64,000 nucleotides of DNA from Lentisphaerota bacterium (GCA_021413965.1 JAIOPI010000026.1:27957-91956); one strand, 5' to 3'; numbered from the stretch's first letter, positions 43,230-53,868 are shown. A program made the numbers and translations. Notes: generated from the sequence alone by a model not told the origin.

Positions 43230-46200
43230 ATGAACATTCGGAGTCTCGTTGCTTGCGTGCTCATGGGGCTGGCGGCCGCCGGTCCCGTGCATGCACAGGA
43301 TCCAAACCCGGCCGACTGGGCGCACCGCCGGGCGATCGTGTTCACGGGCTACGACGGCGCCGCCTCGCTGACCAACTTCCCGGTGCTCGTCACGCTCGAA
43401 GACGGGCTGGACGGCTTCGCCTACGACCAACTGGCCGCCACGAACGGCTCAGATTTGCGTTTCGCGGACTCGGCGGGCGCCGCCTGGCTCCCCTACGAAA
43501 TCGAGCACTGGGATCCGGCCGGCCGCTCCATCGTGTGGGTCCGCGTCCCCGAACTGTCCGGCACCAACACCCTGATCTGGGCCCTCTGGGGCAACCCGGC
43601 GGCCACGCAGTTCCCGGCGGCCGCCACCAATGGCGCCGCCTGGTCCGCCGTCTACGGCGGCGTCTGGCACCTCTCCGAGCCGGACGCGCGGGATTCCTCC
43701 GGCCGCGGCGGCCACTTCACGGCCTACGACGGTCCCGCCGTCATCGACGGCCCGATCCATCGCGGCCTGCTCTTCAACGGCAGCAACCGGCTGCAGACCG
43801 CGGGCGCCCCCTACGAGTATGCCGGCCCCACCACCGTCGAATTCTGGATGCGCTCGGACGACGCCTCGAACCAGCGCGTGGCGATCGGCCTGCGCGGCGA
43901 CGCCTCCACCCGATGGAGCCTGCACCAGTTCTCCGACCTTGGCAGCCTCGGCGGGGTGGGGCTTTGGAACAGCCACAACTACCTGACGCTGGCCGCTCCC
44001 GGAGGACTGACAACCGGTCAGTGGTGTCACGTGGTGTTTGTGGACAGCGGCGTCGACACCTACGGGACCACGGCGGTCTACCTGAACGGCGCTCCACTCG
44101 GCACGATGCCTGAGAGTTTCGGGAAAGCCTCAGGCCTGCCCCTAGTCGTCGGCACGCCGGGCACGGGCTACGGCATCGAGTCCTGGATCGGCAGCCTCGA
44201 TGAAATCCGCATCGCGCCGGCCGCCCTGCCCGCGGATTGGGCCCGCGCCGTCTGGCTGAACCAGGTCTCGAACGACACGTTCGAGACCTGGCAGTCCGCT
44301 GTGCGGCTGGCGAACGCCGGCGTCGCCAACGTCGCGCCGACGAACGTCGACCTGATCGGCACGCTGCAGTATGCGGATGGCATTGACCCGCTGGAGGTCT
44401 GGGTCTACTGGGGCACGAACGACGCTGGGCGCGCCAAGGAGGACTGGAACCACGCCGTCGCGTTGGGGGCCCGGGCGCCGGGCACGCTGCGCGTCCCCGT
44501 GGAGTTGCCCGGCGAAGACACGTACACCTACCGGTTCTACGCATCCAACACAACGACCGAGATCTGGGCGGAGCCCTCCGTCGAGTTCATTTCCGGCGCC
44601 GTGACCATCGCGGCCACGCAACCCGCAACCACCGAAGGCTCCGCCGTTGCCGCCGTATTCACCGTCAGCCGCCCGTCCGCCTGCGCGCGCGACGCGCTGA
44701 CGGTGACCTACACGCTGAACGGGACGGCTGACAACGGCGTGGACTACGAATGGCTGGCCGGCGCCGTGGTCCTGCCCGCCGGGGAGACAAACGCGGTCAT
44801 CACCGTGACGCCGCGGCTCGACGACGACCCCTACGAAGCGCCACAAACGGTGCGGGCCACGCTGGCGCCGGGACCCTATGCCGTCGGCGATCCGGGCGAG
44901 GCCGAGGTCACGATCATCGAACCGGGCGCCACCGAGGTCCCCAACCAGTGGTCCCACCGCATGCGGATCGATTTTTCCGGCTACGCGGGTGCGTCCACGC
45001 TGAGCAATTTCCCGGCCCTGGTCGTGCTGCGCGAACCCGAGGGCGGCTTCCACTACAGCCAGTGCGCCTCCGCCGCCGGCGGTGACCTGCGCTTCCTGGA
45101 CGCCGCGCAGGGACGCTGGCTTCCCTACGAGATTGACACCTGGCGGCCGGGCACCAACTCAACCGTCTGGGTGCGGGTGCCCGAACTGGCTGGCACCAAT
45201 ACCAGCATCTGGGCGCTGTGGGGGAATTCGAACGCGACGAACCCGCCCGCCTACCTGACCAATGGATCGGCGTGGGCTTCCCTTTACGCCGGGGTTTGGC
45301 ATCTGACGCAGACGAATGCGCTGGACTCGAGTACCAATGGCAATCATACCACGGCCAAGATCCTCAGTGTCAGCCCTTTTCCTTCTCTCGTCGACGGCCC
45401 TGTTGGTGGCGGACTTCTGTTCAACGGCGCCAACCGACTGCAGACAGGCATTAACCGTCGTTCCCTCGAATTCAACAACGGTTCGATCGAGTTCTGGATG
45501 CGCCCGGACGACACCTTCCCCAACGAGGACCACGGCCCCATCGGTATGCAGAGCTCGACCCTCGGGGGGACACGTTGGGCCATGTTCGTACGCAAAACGC
45601 TGACGGGAATCGGCCTCTTCAACGGCACCCAAAGTCCATCCCATTTGACCTATCCTTTCGCCCAAGGTCAGTGGGTCCACGTGACGCTCGTCCAGTCCAA
45701 CGGCATGGCGACGACCTACATCGACGGCGGCACTCTGGGTTCCGTCAATCGGGGCTTCTCGAGCGTCAAGAACGTGCCGCTCATGATCGGCGCCCCCAAT
45801 GACGGGGGCCAGTACTTCATCGGCGCCATGGACGAAGTGCGCCTCTCGCCAGTCGTTTTCTCCGCGGACTGGATCCGGGCCTCGTGGATGGTCCAGGCGT
45901 CGAACAGCGCCTTCCAGGACTACGTAAGCATGGTCTCCAACGACGATGCCTCGAGCATCACCACCGATTCCGCGATCCTCAACGGTCGCCTGAACTGGGA
46001 CGACGGCGTGCCGACGGCGGTCTGGGTGTTCTGGGGCACGAACGATGCGGGCAGGGTTGCGGCGGGCTGGGATGGCGTGGCAGCCCTGGGGGTGCAGGCC
46101 TCGGGGAACGTGAGCGCCACGGTGGCGCTGTCGGTGTCGGACACATACTACTACCGGTTCTTTGCCTCCAACGCCGTCGAGGAGGCGTGGGCTGATCCGG

Positions 46201-47597
46201 CGGGCCTCTTCATCGCGGGCGACGTGACCATCGACACCCGCACGCCCGGCCAGTTCACCGTGCGCCGGCCGGAGCACTTGACCCGCGTCAACCTGCCTGT
46301 GACCTACACCTTGGGCGGAAGCGCCAGCAACGGTTTGGACTACTGCGCGCTCGCCGGCCGCGTCATCATCCCGGCCGGCTCGGCGGACGCCGGCATCCCG
46401 GTTGCTCTCACGGCGGACAGCCTGGCTTTCGGTGCGGGCCCCAAAACGGTGGTGGCGACGTTGGCGTCCGGGCCCTACATCGTCGGGTCGCCGGATTCGG
46501 CTGCGCTCACGATCGAGAACCATCCCCAGGCCTGGCGGTTTCGGATGCCCATCACCTTTTCCGGCTACACAGGGGTGGAGACGCTGCGAAACTTCCCGGC
46601 CCCAGTGGTGTTCAGCGAAGGCCAGCCCGAGCAGTTCCTGTACGACGCGTTTGCCTCCCCGTCCGGTGTGGACCTCCGGTTCACAGACGGCGCCCAGACT
46701 CGGTGGCTGGCTTACGAAATCGACGAATGGAACACCGGGGGCCAGTCCCACGTCTGGGTTCAGTTGCCCGAACTGGCCGGGACGAACACGACCGTCTGGG
46801 CGTACTGGGGGAACGCGTTCGCGACCGCCCCGCCAGCCTATACCACGAATGGAGCCACGTGGTCGGCCAACTACCAGGCCGTACTGCACTTCGCCGAGAA
46901 CAGCGGCACGACATCCAAGGACTCGAGCCCCAACCAGTTCACCGGCAACCTGGTGGGCGCGCCGGGCCCCTATTGGGAAGCGGGCAAGCTCGGAACCGCG
47001 CTCCACTTTGATGGTACGGACGACCTCTTTAACGCCGGGAAGAATGCGAGCAACGTCGGGATGGATGGGAACAATCCCAAGACCTCCGAGGCGTGGGTGA
47101 ACGTCGACGGGCCCCTGCTGGACAACGGTTCTGTGTTTTCCATGGGGAATGCCTCCTCTGGCAACGAATGGACCCTCAACCGCATGGGCCCCTCGTCTGG
47201 CTGGGCGTCCCAGCATTGGGTCGATGAAGTGGTGGTGGACGATGCCGGCAAGCCAAACCCCATCGCGAATTGGGTGCATGTCGCGCACACGTTCGATCCC
47301 ACCCAGGCGGCTGGCCAAACCGTTAAATTCTACATCAACGGCGTGCAGGTGGGAATCGGCGGCCCCGCCAGTCTCAACGTCAATACCCTCAACCCCGTGG
47401 TTCTGGGCTGTTGGTACAGCCGCAGCTGGCAGCGAACCTACTATGACGGGTACATTGACGAGGCGCGTCTGGCCAACGTCACCCGCTCCGCCGACTGGAT
47501 CAAGGCCGACTGGGAGAGCCAGCGCGCCCCGGCCGCGTTCGCGGTATTCGGCGACGTGATCGCCCCGCCCGGGGGATTTCTGATGATGGTGCGGTGA
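43230..47597 (+). CDS. Giant secreted DUF2341/LamG/Calx-beta protein D
   Basis: This 1455-residue protein has a signal peptide (1-22, ends PVHA). It has three DUF2341-LamG modules (DUF2341 at about 28-146, 576-691 and 1101-1214), two Calx-beta domains (about 457-566 and 997-1092) and Fn3-like connectors (SVEVWVYWGTNDAG type). The layout is the same as in protein A, so the two are recent full-length paralogues. Calx-beta domains have the TEGSAVAAVFTVSRP and DNGVDYEWLAG signatures. It ends GGFLMMVR. The ATG at 43230 follows AGGAG. It is predicted cell-surface or extracellular, binding glycan or protein; the ligand is unknown. Confidence 0.9.
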   Translation: MNIRSLVACVLMGLAAAGPVHAQDPNPADWAHRRAIVFTGYDGAASLTNFPVLVTLEDGLDGFAYDQLAATNGSDLRFADSAGAAWLPYEIEHWDPAGRSIVWVRVPELSGTNTLIWALWGNPAATQFPAAATNGAAWSAVYGGVWHLSEPDARDSSGRGGHFTAYDGPAVIDGPIHRGLLFNGSNRLQTAGAPYEYAGPTTVEFWMRSDDASNQRVAIGLRGDASTRWSLHQFSDLGSLGGVGLWNSHNYLTLAAPGGLTTGQWCHVVFVDSGVDTYGTTAVYLNGAPLGTMPESFGKASGLPLVVGTPGTGYGIESWIGSLDEIRIAPAALPADWARAVWLNQVSNDTFETWQSAVRLANAGVANVAPTNVDLIGTLQYADGIDPLEVWVYWGTNDAGRAKEDWNHAVALGARAPGTLRVPVELPGEDTYTYRFYASNTTTEIWAEPSVEFISGAVTIAATQPATTEGSAVAAVFTVSRPSACARDALTVTYTLNGTADNGVDYEWLAGAVVLPAGETNAVITVTPRLDDDPYEAPQTVRATLAPGPYAVGDPGEAEVTIIEPGATEVPNQWSHRMRIDFSGYAGASTLSNFPALVVLREPEGGFHYSQCASAAGGDLRFLDAAQGRWLPYEIDTWRPGTNSTVWVRVPELAGTNTSIWALWGNSNATNPPAYLTNGSAWASLYAGVWHLTQTNALDSSTNGNHTTAKILSVSPFPSLVDGPVGGGLLFNGANRLQTGINRRSLEFNNGSIEFWMRPDDTFPNEDHGPIGMQSSTLGGTRWAMFVRKTLTGIGLFNGTQSPSHLTYPFAQGQWVHVTLVQSNGMATTYIDGGTLGSVNRGFSSVKNVPLMIGAPNDGGQYFIGAMDEVRLSPVVFSADWIRASWMVQASNSAFQDYVSMVSNDDASSITTDSAILNGRLNWDDGVPTAVWVFWGTNDAGRVAAGWDGVAALGVQASGNVSATVALSVSDTYYYRFFASNAVEEAWADPAGLFIAGDVTIDTRTPGQFTVRRPEHLTRVNLPVTYTLGGSASNGLDYCALAGRVIIPAGSADAGIPVALTADSLAFGAGPKTVVATLASGPYIVGSPDSAALTIENHPQAWRFRMPITFSGYTGVETLRNFPAPVVFSEGQPEQFLYDAFASPSGVDLRFTDGAQTRWLAYEIDEWNTGGQSHVWVQLPELAGTNTTVWAYWGNAFATAPPAYTTNGATWSANYQAVLHFAENSGTTSKDSSPNQFTGNLVGAPGPYWEAGKLGTALHFDGTDDLFNAGKNASNVGMDGNNPKTSEAWVNVDGPLLDNGSVFSMGNASSGNEWTLNRMGPSSGWASQHWVDEVVVDDAGKPNPIANWVHVAHTFDPTQAAGQTVKFYINGVQVGIGGPASLNVNTLNPVVLGCWYSRSWQRTYYDGYIDEARLANVTRSADWIKADWESQRAPAAFAVFGDVIAPPGGFLMMVR

Positions 47598-47692
47598 GTG
47601 CGTGCTCGGGAAGCCCTGGGAGGTAACACGCGATCAAGCCCTGGACCACGATAGGCAAGCGCCCGCTGCTGGATTGCGGCAAATTCCTGCGT

Positions 47693-48223
47693 GTGGAACA
47701 GCACACCATCCAGTTGCCGGACGGCCGGATCATCGACGATTGGTCCTGGCTGATCACGCCCGACTACACGAACACGGTGGCGGTCATGCCCGATGGCCGC
47801 ATCCTGTGCTTTCGTCAAACCAAGTACGCCATCAGCGGAACCGGGATTGGCATACCCGGTGGTTTTCTGGAGCCAGGCGAAGCTCCCTTGGCCGGGGCCC
47901 AGAGGGAGTTGCGCGAGGAAACGGGCTATGAGGCGACCGAGTGGACACCGCTCGGCGCCTATCCGGTGGATGCCAACCGCGGCGCCGGCGTCGCTCACTT
48001 CTATGTTGCGCGCGGTCTCCGCCGCGTGGCCGAACCCACGGCGGATGACCTGGAGGAGCACGAACTGCTGCCCCTGACCCTTTCTGAGGTTCAGGCCGCC
48101 CTCGCCGCTGGCGAGTTCAAGGCCCTCGCCTGGGCTGCCGCGATCTCGCTTGCCTTGCTCCATCTTGGTATGTTGACAGGGTGTGGTTGGCTTGATGGAG
48201 TAACCCGTTCACCATGCAAGTAG
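47693..48223 (+). CDS. Nudix hydrolase, ADP-ribose pyrophosphatase-like
   Basis: The Nudix box is intact: GGFLEPGEAPLAGAQRELREETGYE (GX5EX7REUXEEXGU), with REUXEE metal ligands. PDYTNTVAVMPDGRILCFRQTKYAI upstream is the usual N-terminal sheet of ADP-sugar Nudix enzymes. The GTG at 47693 is the first conventional start, but the same frame continues 20 codons upstream with family-like residues (KPWTTIGKRPLLDCGKFLRV) and no stop. A strong GGGAGG lies nine bases before an ATC at 47633. True initiation is probably there, at a non-standard codon. The stop overlaps the next gene by ten bases, so the two are coupled. Confidence 0.85.
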   Translation: MEQHTIQLPDGRIIDDWSWLITPDYTNTVAVMPDGRILCFRQTKYAISGTGIGIPGGFLEPGEAPLAGAQRELREETGYEATEWTPLGAYPVDANRGAGVAHFYVARGLRRVAEPTADDLEEHELLPLTLSEVQAALAAGEFKALAWAAAISLALLHLGMLTGCGWLDGVTRSPCK

Positions 48224-48723
48224 CCCCGCGCGCCATCTTCAACACCGAACCGGTCCTCGAGGTCGATTCGCACATGCTCAAGGCGCTGAAGCGAGAGGCG
48301 GCCGCATCGCCCCAGCGATGTTTCCGGCTGTGTCTGCACACCGCGCCAGAGGATCCCGTGCAGGAGATGATCATGGCCGCGCTGCCAGGTTCCTACTGCC
48401 GGCCGCACCTGCATCCGTGTCGGGCCGTGACCTACCTGGCCGTTGAGGGCGAGTTCGACGTGGTCCTCTTCGACGAGGAGGGGCAGGTGACGCGTGTCGT
48501 GCGGCTGGGGCCGCCCGGCTCTGGCAAGACGTTTTGCCTGCGCCTCGCCGCCAATCATTGGCACACGAATTGGTTCCGGTCTGAGCGGGTGGTGTTCCTC
48601 GAGCAGATGGCCGGTCCCTACCAGCGGGAGGCATCCAATACGTGGGCGCGATGGGCGCCGGAGGAGGCTGACGCCCCCGGGATCGCCGGCTTCCTGAAGC
48701 GACTGGAGACCGTGTGCCGGTGA
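48214..48723 (+). CDS. WbuC-family cupin protein
   Basis: This 169-residue WbuC-type cupin-fold protein has RCFRLCLHTAPEDPVQEMIMAALPG, then RPHLHPCRAVTYLAVEGEFDVVLFDEEG and ANHWHTNWFRSERVVFLEQMAGPY. The PHxH and the later His in NHWHTN are the expected metal ligands. WbuC proteins occur in surface-polysaccharide gene clusters; the reaction is unknown. It overlaps the Nudix gene by ten bases, suggesting a joint role with a nucleotide sugar or ADP-ribose product. It lies between the two halves of the DUF2341 array. Confidence 0.82.
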   Translation: MQVAPRAIFNTEPVLEVDSHMLKALKREAAASPQRCFRLCLHTAPEDPVQEMIMAALPGSYCRPHLHPCRAVTYLAVEGEFDVVLFDEEGQVTRVVRLGPPGSGKTFCLRLAANHWHTNWFRSERVVFLEQMAGPYQREASNTWARWAPEEADAPGIAGFLKRLETVCR

Positions 48724-49142
48724 TGGGCGCATGCGTATGACCGCCGCGATGGGAGAAGCCATTGGCGGGCCAACCGAGACCGATCGACCAGCGGCAGTTT
48801 GACGCGTCCTCGCTCAGTCAACTGGCTTCATCGGGAATTCCATTAGCGGTGACGGCGCACGCGATAAGCGAGAATTCTTCGGACATTTTCTAATAAATGT
48901 ACTGTAGATACACCTACGAGCAGCTTCAGCTGCCGGTTGTCGTAGACGGTCGCGGCGCTGATTCTGATTTTCCGAGTTATTGAATCAAATTTCGTGTGTA
49001 TTTCGGCTCTTCGGGGGGTGGAATAGAAATTCAAGAAAATATGTTGCCTCACAGGAAAATATCTGCTTTAATCCGTCCATGATCGTGGTAAGGTTTTCAG
49101 TCGGCGCGGCGGCTTGAGCAGCGGTAGCGAAAGGAATCAGCG
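48724..49142. other. Non-coding region before DUF2341 protein E
   Basis: The last 300 bases are clearly more AT-rich than the surroundings and should contain the promoter and leader of protein E, but no confident hexamer pair is visible. Open frames on the minus strand here have no ribosome-binding site or family motif. Confidence 0.35.
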
Positions 49143-52100
49143 ATGAAAGTACGAATGCTGCATGCGTGTGCGATGGGGTGGCTTCTCCTAGTTGGCGTGG
49201 CCAATGCCGCGGTGACGATCGGTAGCGACTCGTACACCTACTCGACCCAGATCCCAATCAACTACGCAGAACCGAACCAGCTGGACAACTTTCCCGTTCT
49301 CGTTGTCCTGACCCCGGCGAACTTCAACTACGCGCTGGTGCGGGAATCTGCCGGTATTCCTCAAGATCTTCGCTTCACGGTATCAGACGTGAGCGGCACC
49401 GAGCTCCCCTACGAGATCGATGGTGTCTGGAACAACACGGGCACCACCCGCATCTGGGTGAAAGTTCCCACGATCCTCGCCTCCACAGCCACCCAGATCT
49501 ATGCGGTCTACGGCAACGCCACCGTTTCGGCACCGTCGTATGGAGCCTCCGTGTGGGACAACAACTTCATGCTCGTGTATCACTTTGCTGAAGGCGCGGG
49601 AACAGCAGCTGCCAACGCCAAGACCGACGTCCCGAATATTGCTGCCAGCGCGTTTCACCCCTACAACGCCCAATGGGTCGGCTCGGCGAGCTGGGTGGAT
49701 GCGGTTATCGGAAAAGGCGTGTACTTCAATGGAAGCGTCGCCAACTTCCTCGATACGCGTGCCTATCCTGTGGATCTGGCCAATAACGGACTCGCGTCGC
49801 GCACCACCGAAATGTGGGTCAAGTTCGATGGACCCGACGCGTCGGTCAATCGCGGTGTCTTCTCCATGGGGAATGCACAAAATGTCGGAGGTCTAAGCCT
49901 TGAATGGTCGGTAAAGCGCCTGACAAGTGGCGAGGCCCCCCCTAGCGGATTTTTGGCCCAATGCTGGGGTAACGAACGCAGAGCTTCAGACACGACTCCG
50001 AGCGCCAACGGGAACTGGGCGCATTTCGCGCTGTCCTACGACTCGGCGAACTCGCCCAACAAGCCGCAACTCTATATAAACGGTGTCGAAAACAGTTTCT
50101 CCGTATCCGGAACCCCGGCCAACTTGAACACGACGCCGCCTACCGGCACTTTTGCGCAGTACGGCAAACTGTTCCTGGGCACCCGCCGGGACGAGTGGTA
50201 TGCAAACGACGCAGGGGGCGTAAACTACGGCGTGCTGTTCACCGCTATGCTAGGGGCCATGGATGAGGTGCGCATCTCGGGCAATATGCAGCGCTCGCCC
50301 GGCTGGCTCCGCGCCACCTATCAGACGGTTGCGGATCCCACCTTCAGCCCGACCAAGCCCATGATCGAGCATGTCTCGGACTCGGGTGCCGGAGCGACCT
50401 CACGCGATCTGGTGGCCACCCTGAACTGGCCTGCCACCGCGGACAGTACAGTCAGAATACACTGGGGCACGGCCAATGCAGGCGTGGGGGGCGCGTGGGA
50501 GCACACCGACACCCTGAGCAGTCAGGCTGCCGGGACCATTAACGCGACCATCGGGCCCCTGTCCATTAACACGCCCTACTACTACTGGCTCAGCGCTGAA
50601 AACGGTTCTTATGAATGCTGGGCGCCGTCGGTTGGCTCGTTCACCACCCCGGCCGGTACGGCGAACGTCACGATCGGGGCGTCGGACGCCAGCGCAACGG
50701 AGGGGACGCCGGCCACCGATACCGGCACGTTCACGATCACTCGCGACCTCACGATCGGCGTGCTCACGGTCAACTATACCCTCACCGGCGCGGCGGTTGA
50801 GGGCAGTGACTATGCGACGATCGCCACCCATTCGGTTAGCTTCGCTGACGGTGAGGCCACGAAGGACATCACGATCACGCCGATCAACGACATCGCGTTC
50901 GAAGGGCCCGAGGCGGTGACCTGTGCCATCGCAGGGGGGTCAGGCTACGTGAGCGGTTCGCCGGCCTCGGCTGACGTGACCATCGCCTCGGACGATGCGT
51001 CGGCGCTCTCCGGCTTCCGCTACCGGATGCCGATCACGGTTGCCGGGTACACCGGCGGCGAGACGCTGAACAACTTCCCGGTGCTCGTCAAGCTTAGCGC
51101 GGGAATCGACGGCTTCAGCTACAGCCAGTTTGCTTCCGTTACCGGCGGCGACCTGCGCTTCATGGACGCGTCGCAGACTACGCGCCTGAGCTACGAAATC
51201 GAGAAGTGGGACACTGCCGGCACGTCTTATGTCTGGGTGAAGGTGCCAGAACTGAGCGCCGCCACGGTAATCTATGCCTACTGGGGCAACCCGGCCGATG
51301 CGGCCGCGCCTTCGTACGCGACCGACGGATCGGCGTGGAATTCAGCCTACGGGCGCGTCTACCACTTGAACAGCATCGCGGCTGGCGATCTGACGGATTC
51401 CTGCAAGTCGGGGAATGACCTCACCGCCTTCGGCACGCCGCAGAACGACACCGACCCGGTGCACGTGGGCGCGGTCCAGACGACCTCGGACGGGCTGGAC
51501 TACTTCCAGGCGGCGGGAACAGGCATCGAGTACGCAGGCCAGACCGCGGTCGAGTTCTGGTATCGGTACGACGGCGCCGTCAGCGCGGTAAACAGAACCC
51601 CCATTGCGATGCGCGATGGCACCAGCACACGCTGGAGTCTGCACGTTGCGACGGAGAACACGCTGGTCCGGTACGGCGTCTTTAACGGCGGGTGGACGTG
51701 GACCGACAACGGGCGCGGCAAATCGCTCGAACGCTGGTACCATGTCACGGCCATAGACAGCGGCGTGGTGGGTGGCACAACGACCTTCTACGTTGACGGC
51801 CAGTACGTGAATGGCCAACTCGGTGCCATTGTGGCTGCCGGCTTCGCAAAGGTGACGGGCAAGCCCCTCGTCCTCGGCATGCGCGCCCCGGGCGATGCTG
51901 CGGAGTACTTCATCGGCGCGCTTGACGAGGTGCGTATCTCCTCATCCGCGACCTCGGCCGATTGGGTCCTGGCGAACTATAAGACCCAGTCGAGTGACAC
52001 GTTCCTGACCTTCGGGACGATCGAGAACCTACTCGTCGACACCGGTGCGACGGGCCTTGTTGGCGGCGGCAACGTGACGCTGAACGCCACGATTACGGAC

Positions 52101-53792
52101 GTATCCGCCTGGCCGGTGCAGGCGTATGTGGCGTGGGGGGCGGCGGACCAGGGTAGCGCGTACCTCTCCTGGGACAACTACATCGACCTCGGTTCGAAGG
52201 CCGGTCCTGGGCCGGTGACGCTGTCGCAGTCGGTCGCGGTGCCCGGGGGCGTCACGTACTACCGGTTCATCCTGGTCAATCCCTACACGACGATCACGAC
52301 GCCGCTGGGTTCGTTCGCGGGGGCGACGGTGAGCATCGCCGCATTGGACGGCACTGCGTCAGAAGACAGCAACCCCGGATCGTTCCAGATCACGCGCAGC
52401 GTCATTACGACAGGCCCTCTGACGGTCCGGTACACGCTGGGTGGCGGAGCGGTTAACGGGACGGACTACGAGACCCTGTCCGGCAGCGTGACGTTCGCGG
52501 ATGGCGAGACCACGAAGACCGTCACGGTCACACCGGTGGCCGACAACACGATCGATGAGGGGAGCGAGACGGTCACCGCCACGCTGGTGCACGGCGGCTT
52601 CGTGCTCGGCACCGCCTCTGCGAACGTGTCGATTGCCGACGGCGTCGGCGACGTGTCGTCCGGCTGGTCCAAGTCAGCCGAGATCACGTTCTCGGGCTAC
52701 ACGGGATCATCGACTCTGAACAACTTCCCCGTGCTGGTACGGCTGAGCGCGGCGGGTGTTGGGGGCTTCGCTTACTCTGCCTTCGGAGATCCATTAAACG
52801 GCGGCGACCTGCGCTTCACCGATGAGGCAGGTACGCAGTGGCTCCCGCACGAAATCGATCGGTGGAATTCGAGCGGCGAGTCGTTCGTCTGGGTGAAACT
52901 GCCGGCGTTGTCCGGCACGGCCACCAAGATCAGGGCGGTCTGGGGCAACGCTGGACAGACGATCCCGCCGGACTACACCACGGACGGCTCGGTGTGGAGC
53001 GAGGGCTATGCGGCGGTCTACCACTGCAAGGACGCCGCTGACGGCGACATGACCGACTCGTCGCCCAATGCTAAGTACTTTGACAACCCCCACGGCGCTA
53101 ACCGGGTAAACGGGAAAGTGGGCTATGCACGTCTGATCGAGAACGACAACACCCCGCCACAGACGTTCATCACCAGCCCGTGGACGGCGGACGCGCTCGG
53201 GATCGGTCAGAGAGGGCATCCTTGGACGGTAGAGGCCATGGGGTACAACACGGTTGCCCCCGGTGACACCTACTGGAAGGAAGGCTCGTTGACCTGGATC
53301 GGGCACAACGACGAAACGCTGTCCGAGACGAAGTTCGCCGTGCGGCAGATCGCTGCTTCGGCGTGGCGCGAGCAAATCGGCCTGTCGTGGAGCAGGGCCC
53401 CCGATGCAATCTGGTCGCCTGATAATAGCGGTTTCACACCTGTCGGCGTCCCAGATCTGCAGGCGGACACCTGGTACTATGTGACCGGCGTCTACGACGG
53501 CATGACCACTGCCAACGGGGGTCGTAAGCGCTTGTACATCGACGGCATCCTGGATGAGCAGACGGCTGCTGACACAGCAGAAGAGATCTTCAACAACGTG
53601 CCGCTGTGCATGGGGTATTGGCTCAACAACGTCGGAAACTACGCCATCATGAACGGCATGGTTGACGAGGTTCGCATCTCGACGGTGGCGCGGTCGGCGG
53701 ACTGGATCAAGGCCAGCGCGGACGCGGTCCAGAATGCGAGCTTCGCGGAGTATCCGCCCCAACCGCCGGTGACGATCATGATGTTCAAATAG
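49143..53792 (+). CDS. Giant secreted DUF2341/LamG/Calx-beta protein E
   Basis: This 1549-residue protein has a signal peptide (1-23, ends VANA). It has three DUF2341-LamG modules (DUF2341 at about 36-143, 623-736 and 1175-1290) and two Calx-beta domains (about 507-616, 1060-1166). It is the most divergent of the set: the first DUF2341 reads LDNFPVLVVLTPANFNYALV, and the first LamG is longer (about 250 residues). The C-terminus is VTIMMFK, where Lys replaces the final Arg of its relatives. The base composition is less GC-rich than A-D. The start has AAAGGAA upstream. A surface-binding role is inferred as for the others. Confidence 0.9.
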   Translation: MKVRMLHACAMGWLLLVGVANAAVTIGSDSYTYSTQIPINYAEPNQLDNFPVLVVLTPANFNYALVRESAGIPQDLRFTVSDVSGTELPYEIDGVWNNTGTTRIWVKVPTILASTATQIYAVYGNATVSAPSYGASVWDNNFMLVYHFAEGAGTAAANAKTDVPNIAASAFHPYNAQWVGSASWVDAVIGKGVYFNGSVANFLDTRAYPVDLANNGLASRTTEMWVKFDGPDASVNRGVFSMGNAQNVGGLSLEWSVKRLTSGEAPPSGFLAQCWGNERRASDTTPSANGNWAHFALSYDSANSPNKPQLYINGVENSFSVSGTPANLNTTPPTGTFAQYGKLFLGTRRDEWYANDAGGVNYGVLFTAMLGAMDEVRISGNMQRSPGWLRATYQTVADPTFSPTKPMIEHVSDSGAGATSRDLVATLNWPATADSTVRIHWGTANAGVGGAWEHTDTLSSQAAGTINATIGPLSINTPYYYWLSAENGSYECWAPSVGSFTTPAGTANVTIGASDASATEGTPATDTGTFTITRDLTIGVLTVNYTLTGAAVEGSDYATIATHSVSFADGEATKDITITPINDIAFEGPEAVTCAIAGGSGYVSGSPASADVTIASDDASALSGFRYRMPITVAGYTGGETLNNFPVLVKLSAGIDGFSYSQFASVTGGDLRFMDASQTTRLSYEIEKWDTAGTSYVWVKVPELSAATVIYAYWGNPADAAAPSYATDGSAWNSAYGRVYHLNSIAAGDLTDSCKSGNDLTAFGTPQNDTDPVHVGAVQTTSDGLDYFQAAGTGIEYAGQTAVEFWYRYDGAVSAVNRTPIAMRDGTSTRWSLHVATENTLVRYGVFNGGWTWTDNGRGKSLERWYHVTAIDSGVVGGTTTFYVDGQYVNGQLGAIVAAGFAKVTGKPLVLGMRAPGDAAEYFIGALDEVRISSSATSADWVLANYKTQSSDTFLTFGTIENLLVDTGATGLVGGGNVTLNATITDVSAWPVQAYVAWGAADQGSAYLSWDNYIDLGSKAGPGPVTLSQSVAVPGGVTYYRFILVNPYTTITTPLGSFAGATVSIAALDGTASEDSNPGSFQITRSVITTGPLTVRYTLGGGAVNGTDYETLSGSVTFADGETTKTVTVTPVADNTIDEGSETVTATLVHGGFVLGTASANVSIADGVGDVSSGWSKSAEITFSGYTGSSTLNNFPVLVRLSAAGVGGFAYSAFGDPLNGGDLRFTDEAGTQWLPHEIDRWNSSGESFVWVKLPALSGTATKIRAVWGNAGQTIPPDYTTDGSVWSEGYAAVYHCKDAADGDMTDSSPNAKYFDNPHGANRVNGKVGYARLIENDNTPPQTFITSPWTADALGIGQRGHPWTVEAMGYNTVAPGDTYWKEGSLTWIGHNDETLSETKFAVRQIAASAWREQIGLSWSRAPDAIWSPDNSGFTPVGVPDLQADTWYYVTGVYDGMTTANGGRKRLYIDGILDEQTAADTAEEIFNNVPLCMGYWLNNVGNYAIMNGMVDEVRISTVARSADWIKASADAVQNASFAEYPPQPPVTIMMFK

Positions 53793-53817
53793 CAGAACAA
53801 CCGATTCAGATAAGGCT

Positions 53818-53868
53818 CAGGCGGCAGTGCCCCCCAACCCCCCAAAAAAGCACTGTCGCCTGAATCTT
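53818..53868 (+). terminator. Terminator between proteins E and F
   Basis: A 13-bp stem (CAGGCGGCAGTGC with GCACTGTCGCCTG, one G-U pair) encloses a 19-base loop made of C-runs and an A-run and is followed by AATCTTTTT. It ends only nine bases before the protein F start, so it either separates transcription of E and F or acts as an attenuator-like leader for F. Confidence 0.6.

Noticed and set aside
48843..49052. 69-codon minus-strand frame before protein E
   Set aside because: No ribosome-binding site, no family motif and AT-rich intergenic composition; it is more likely part of the leader and promoter region of protein E.
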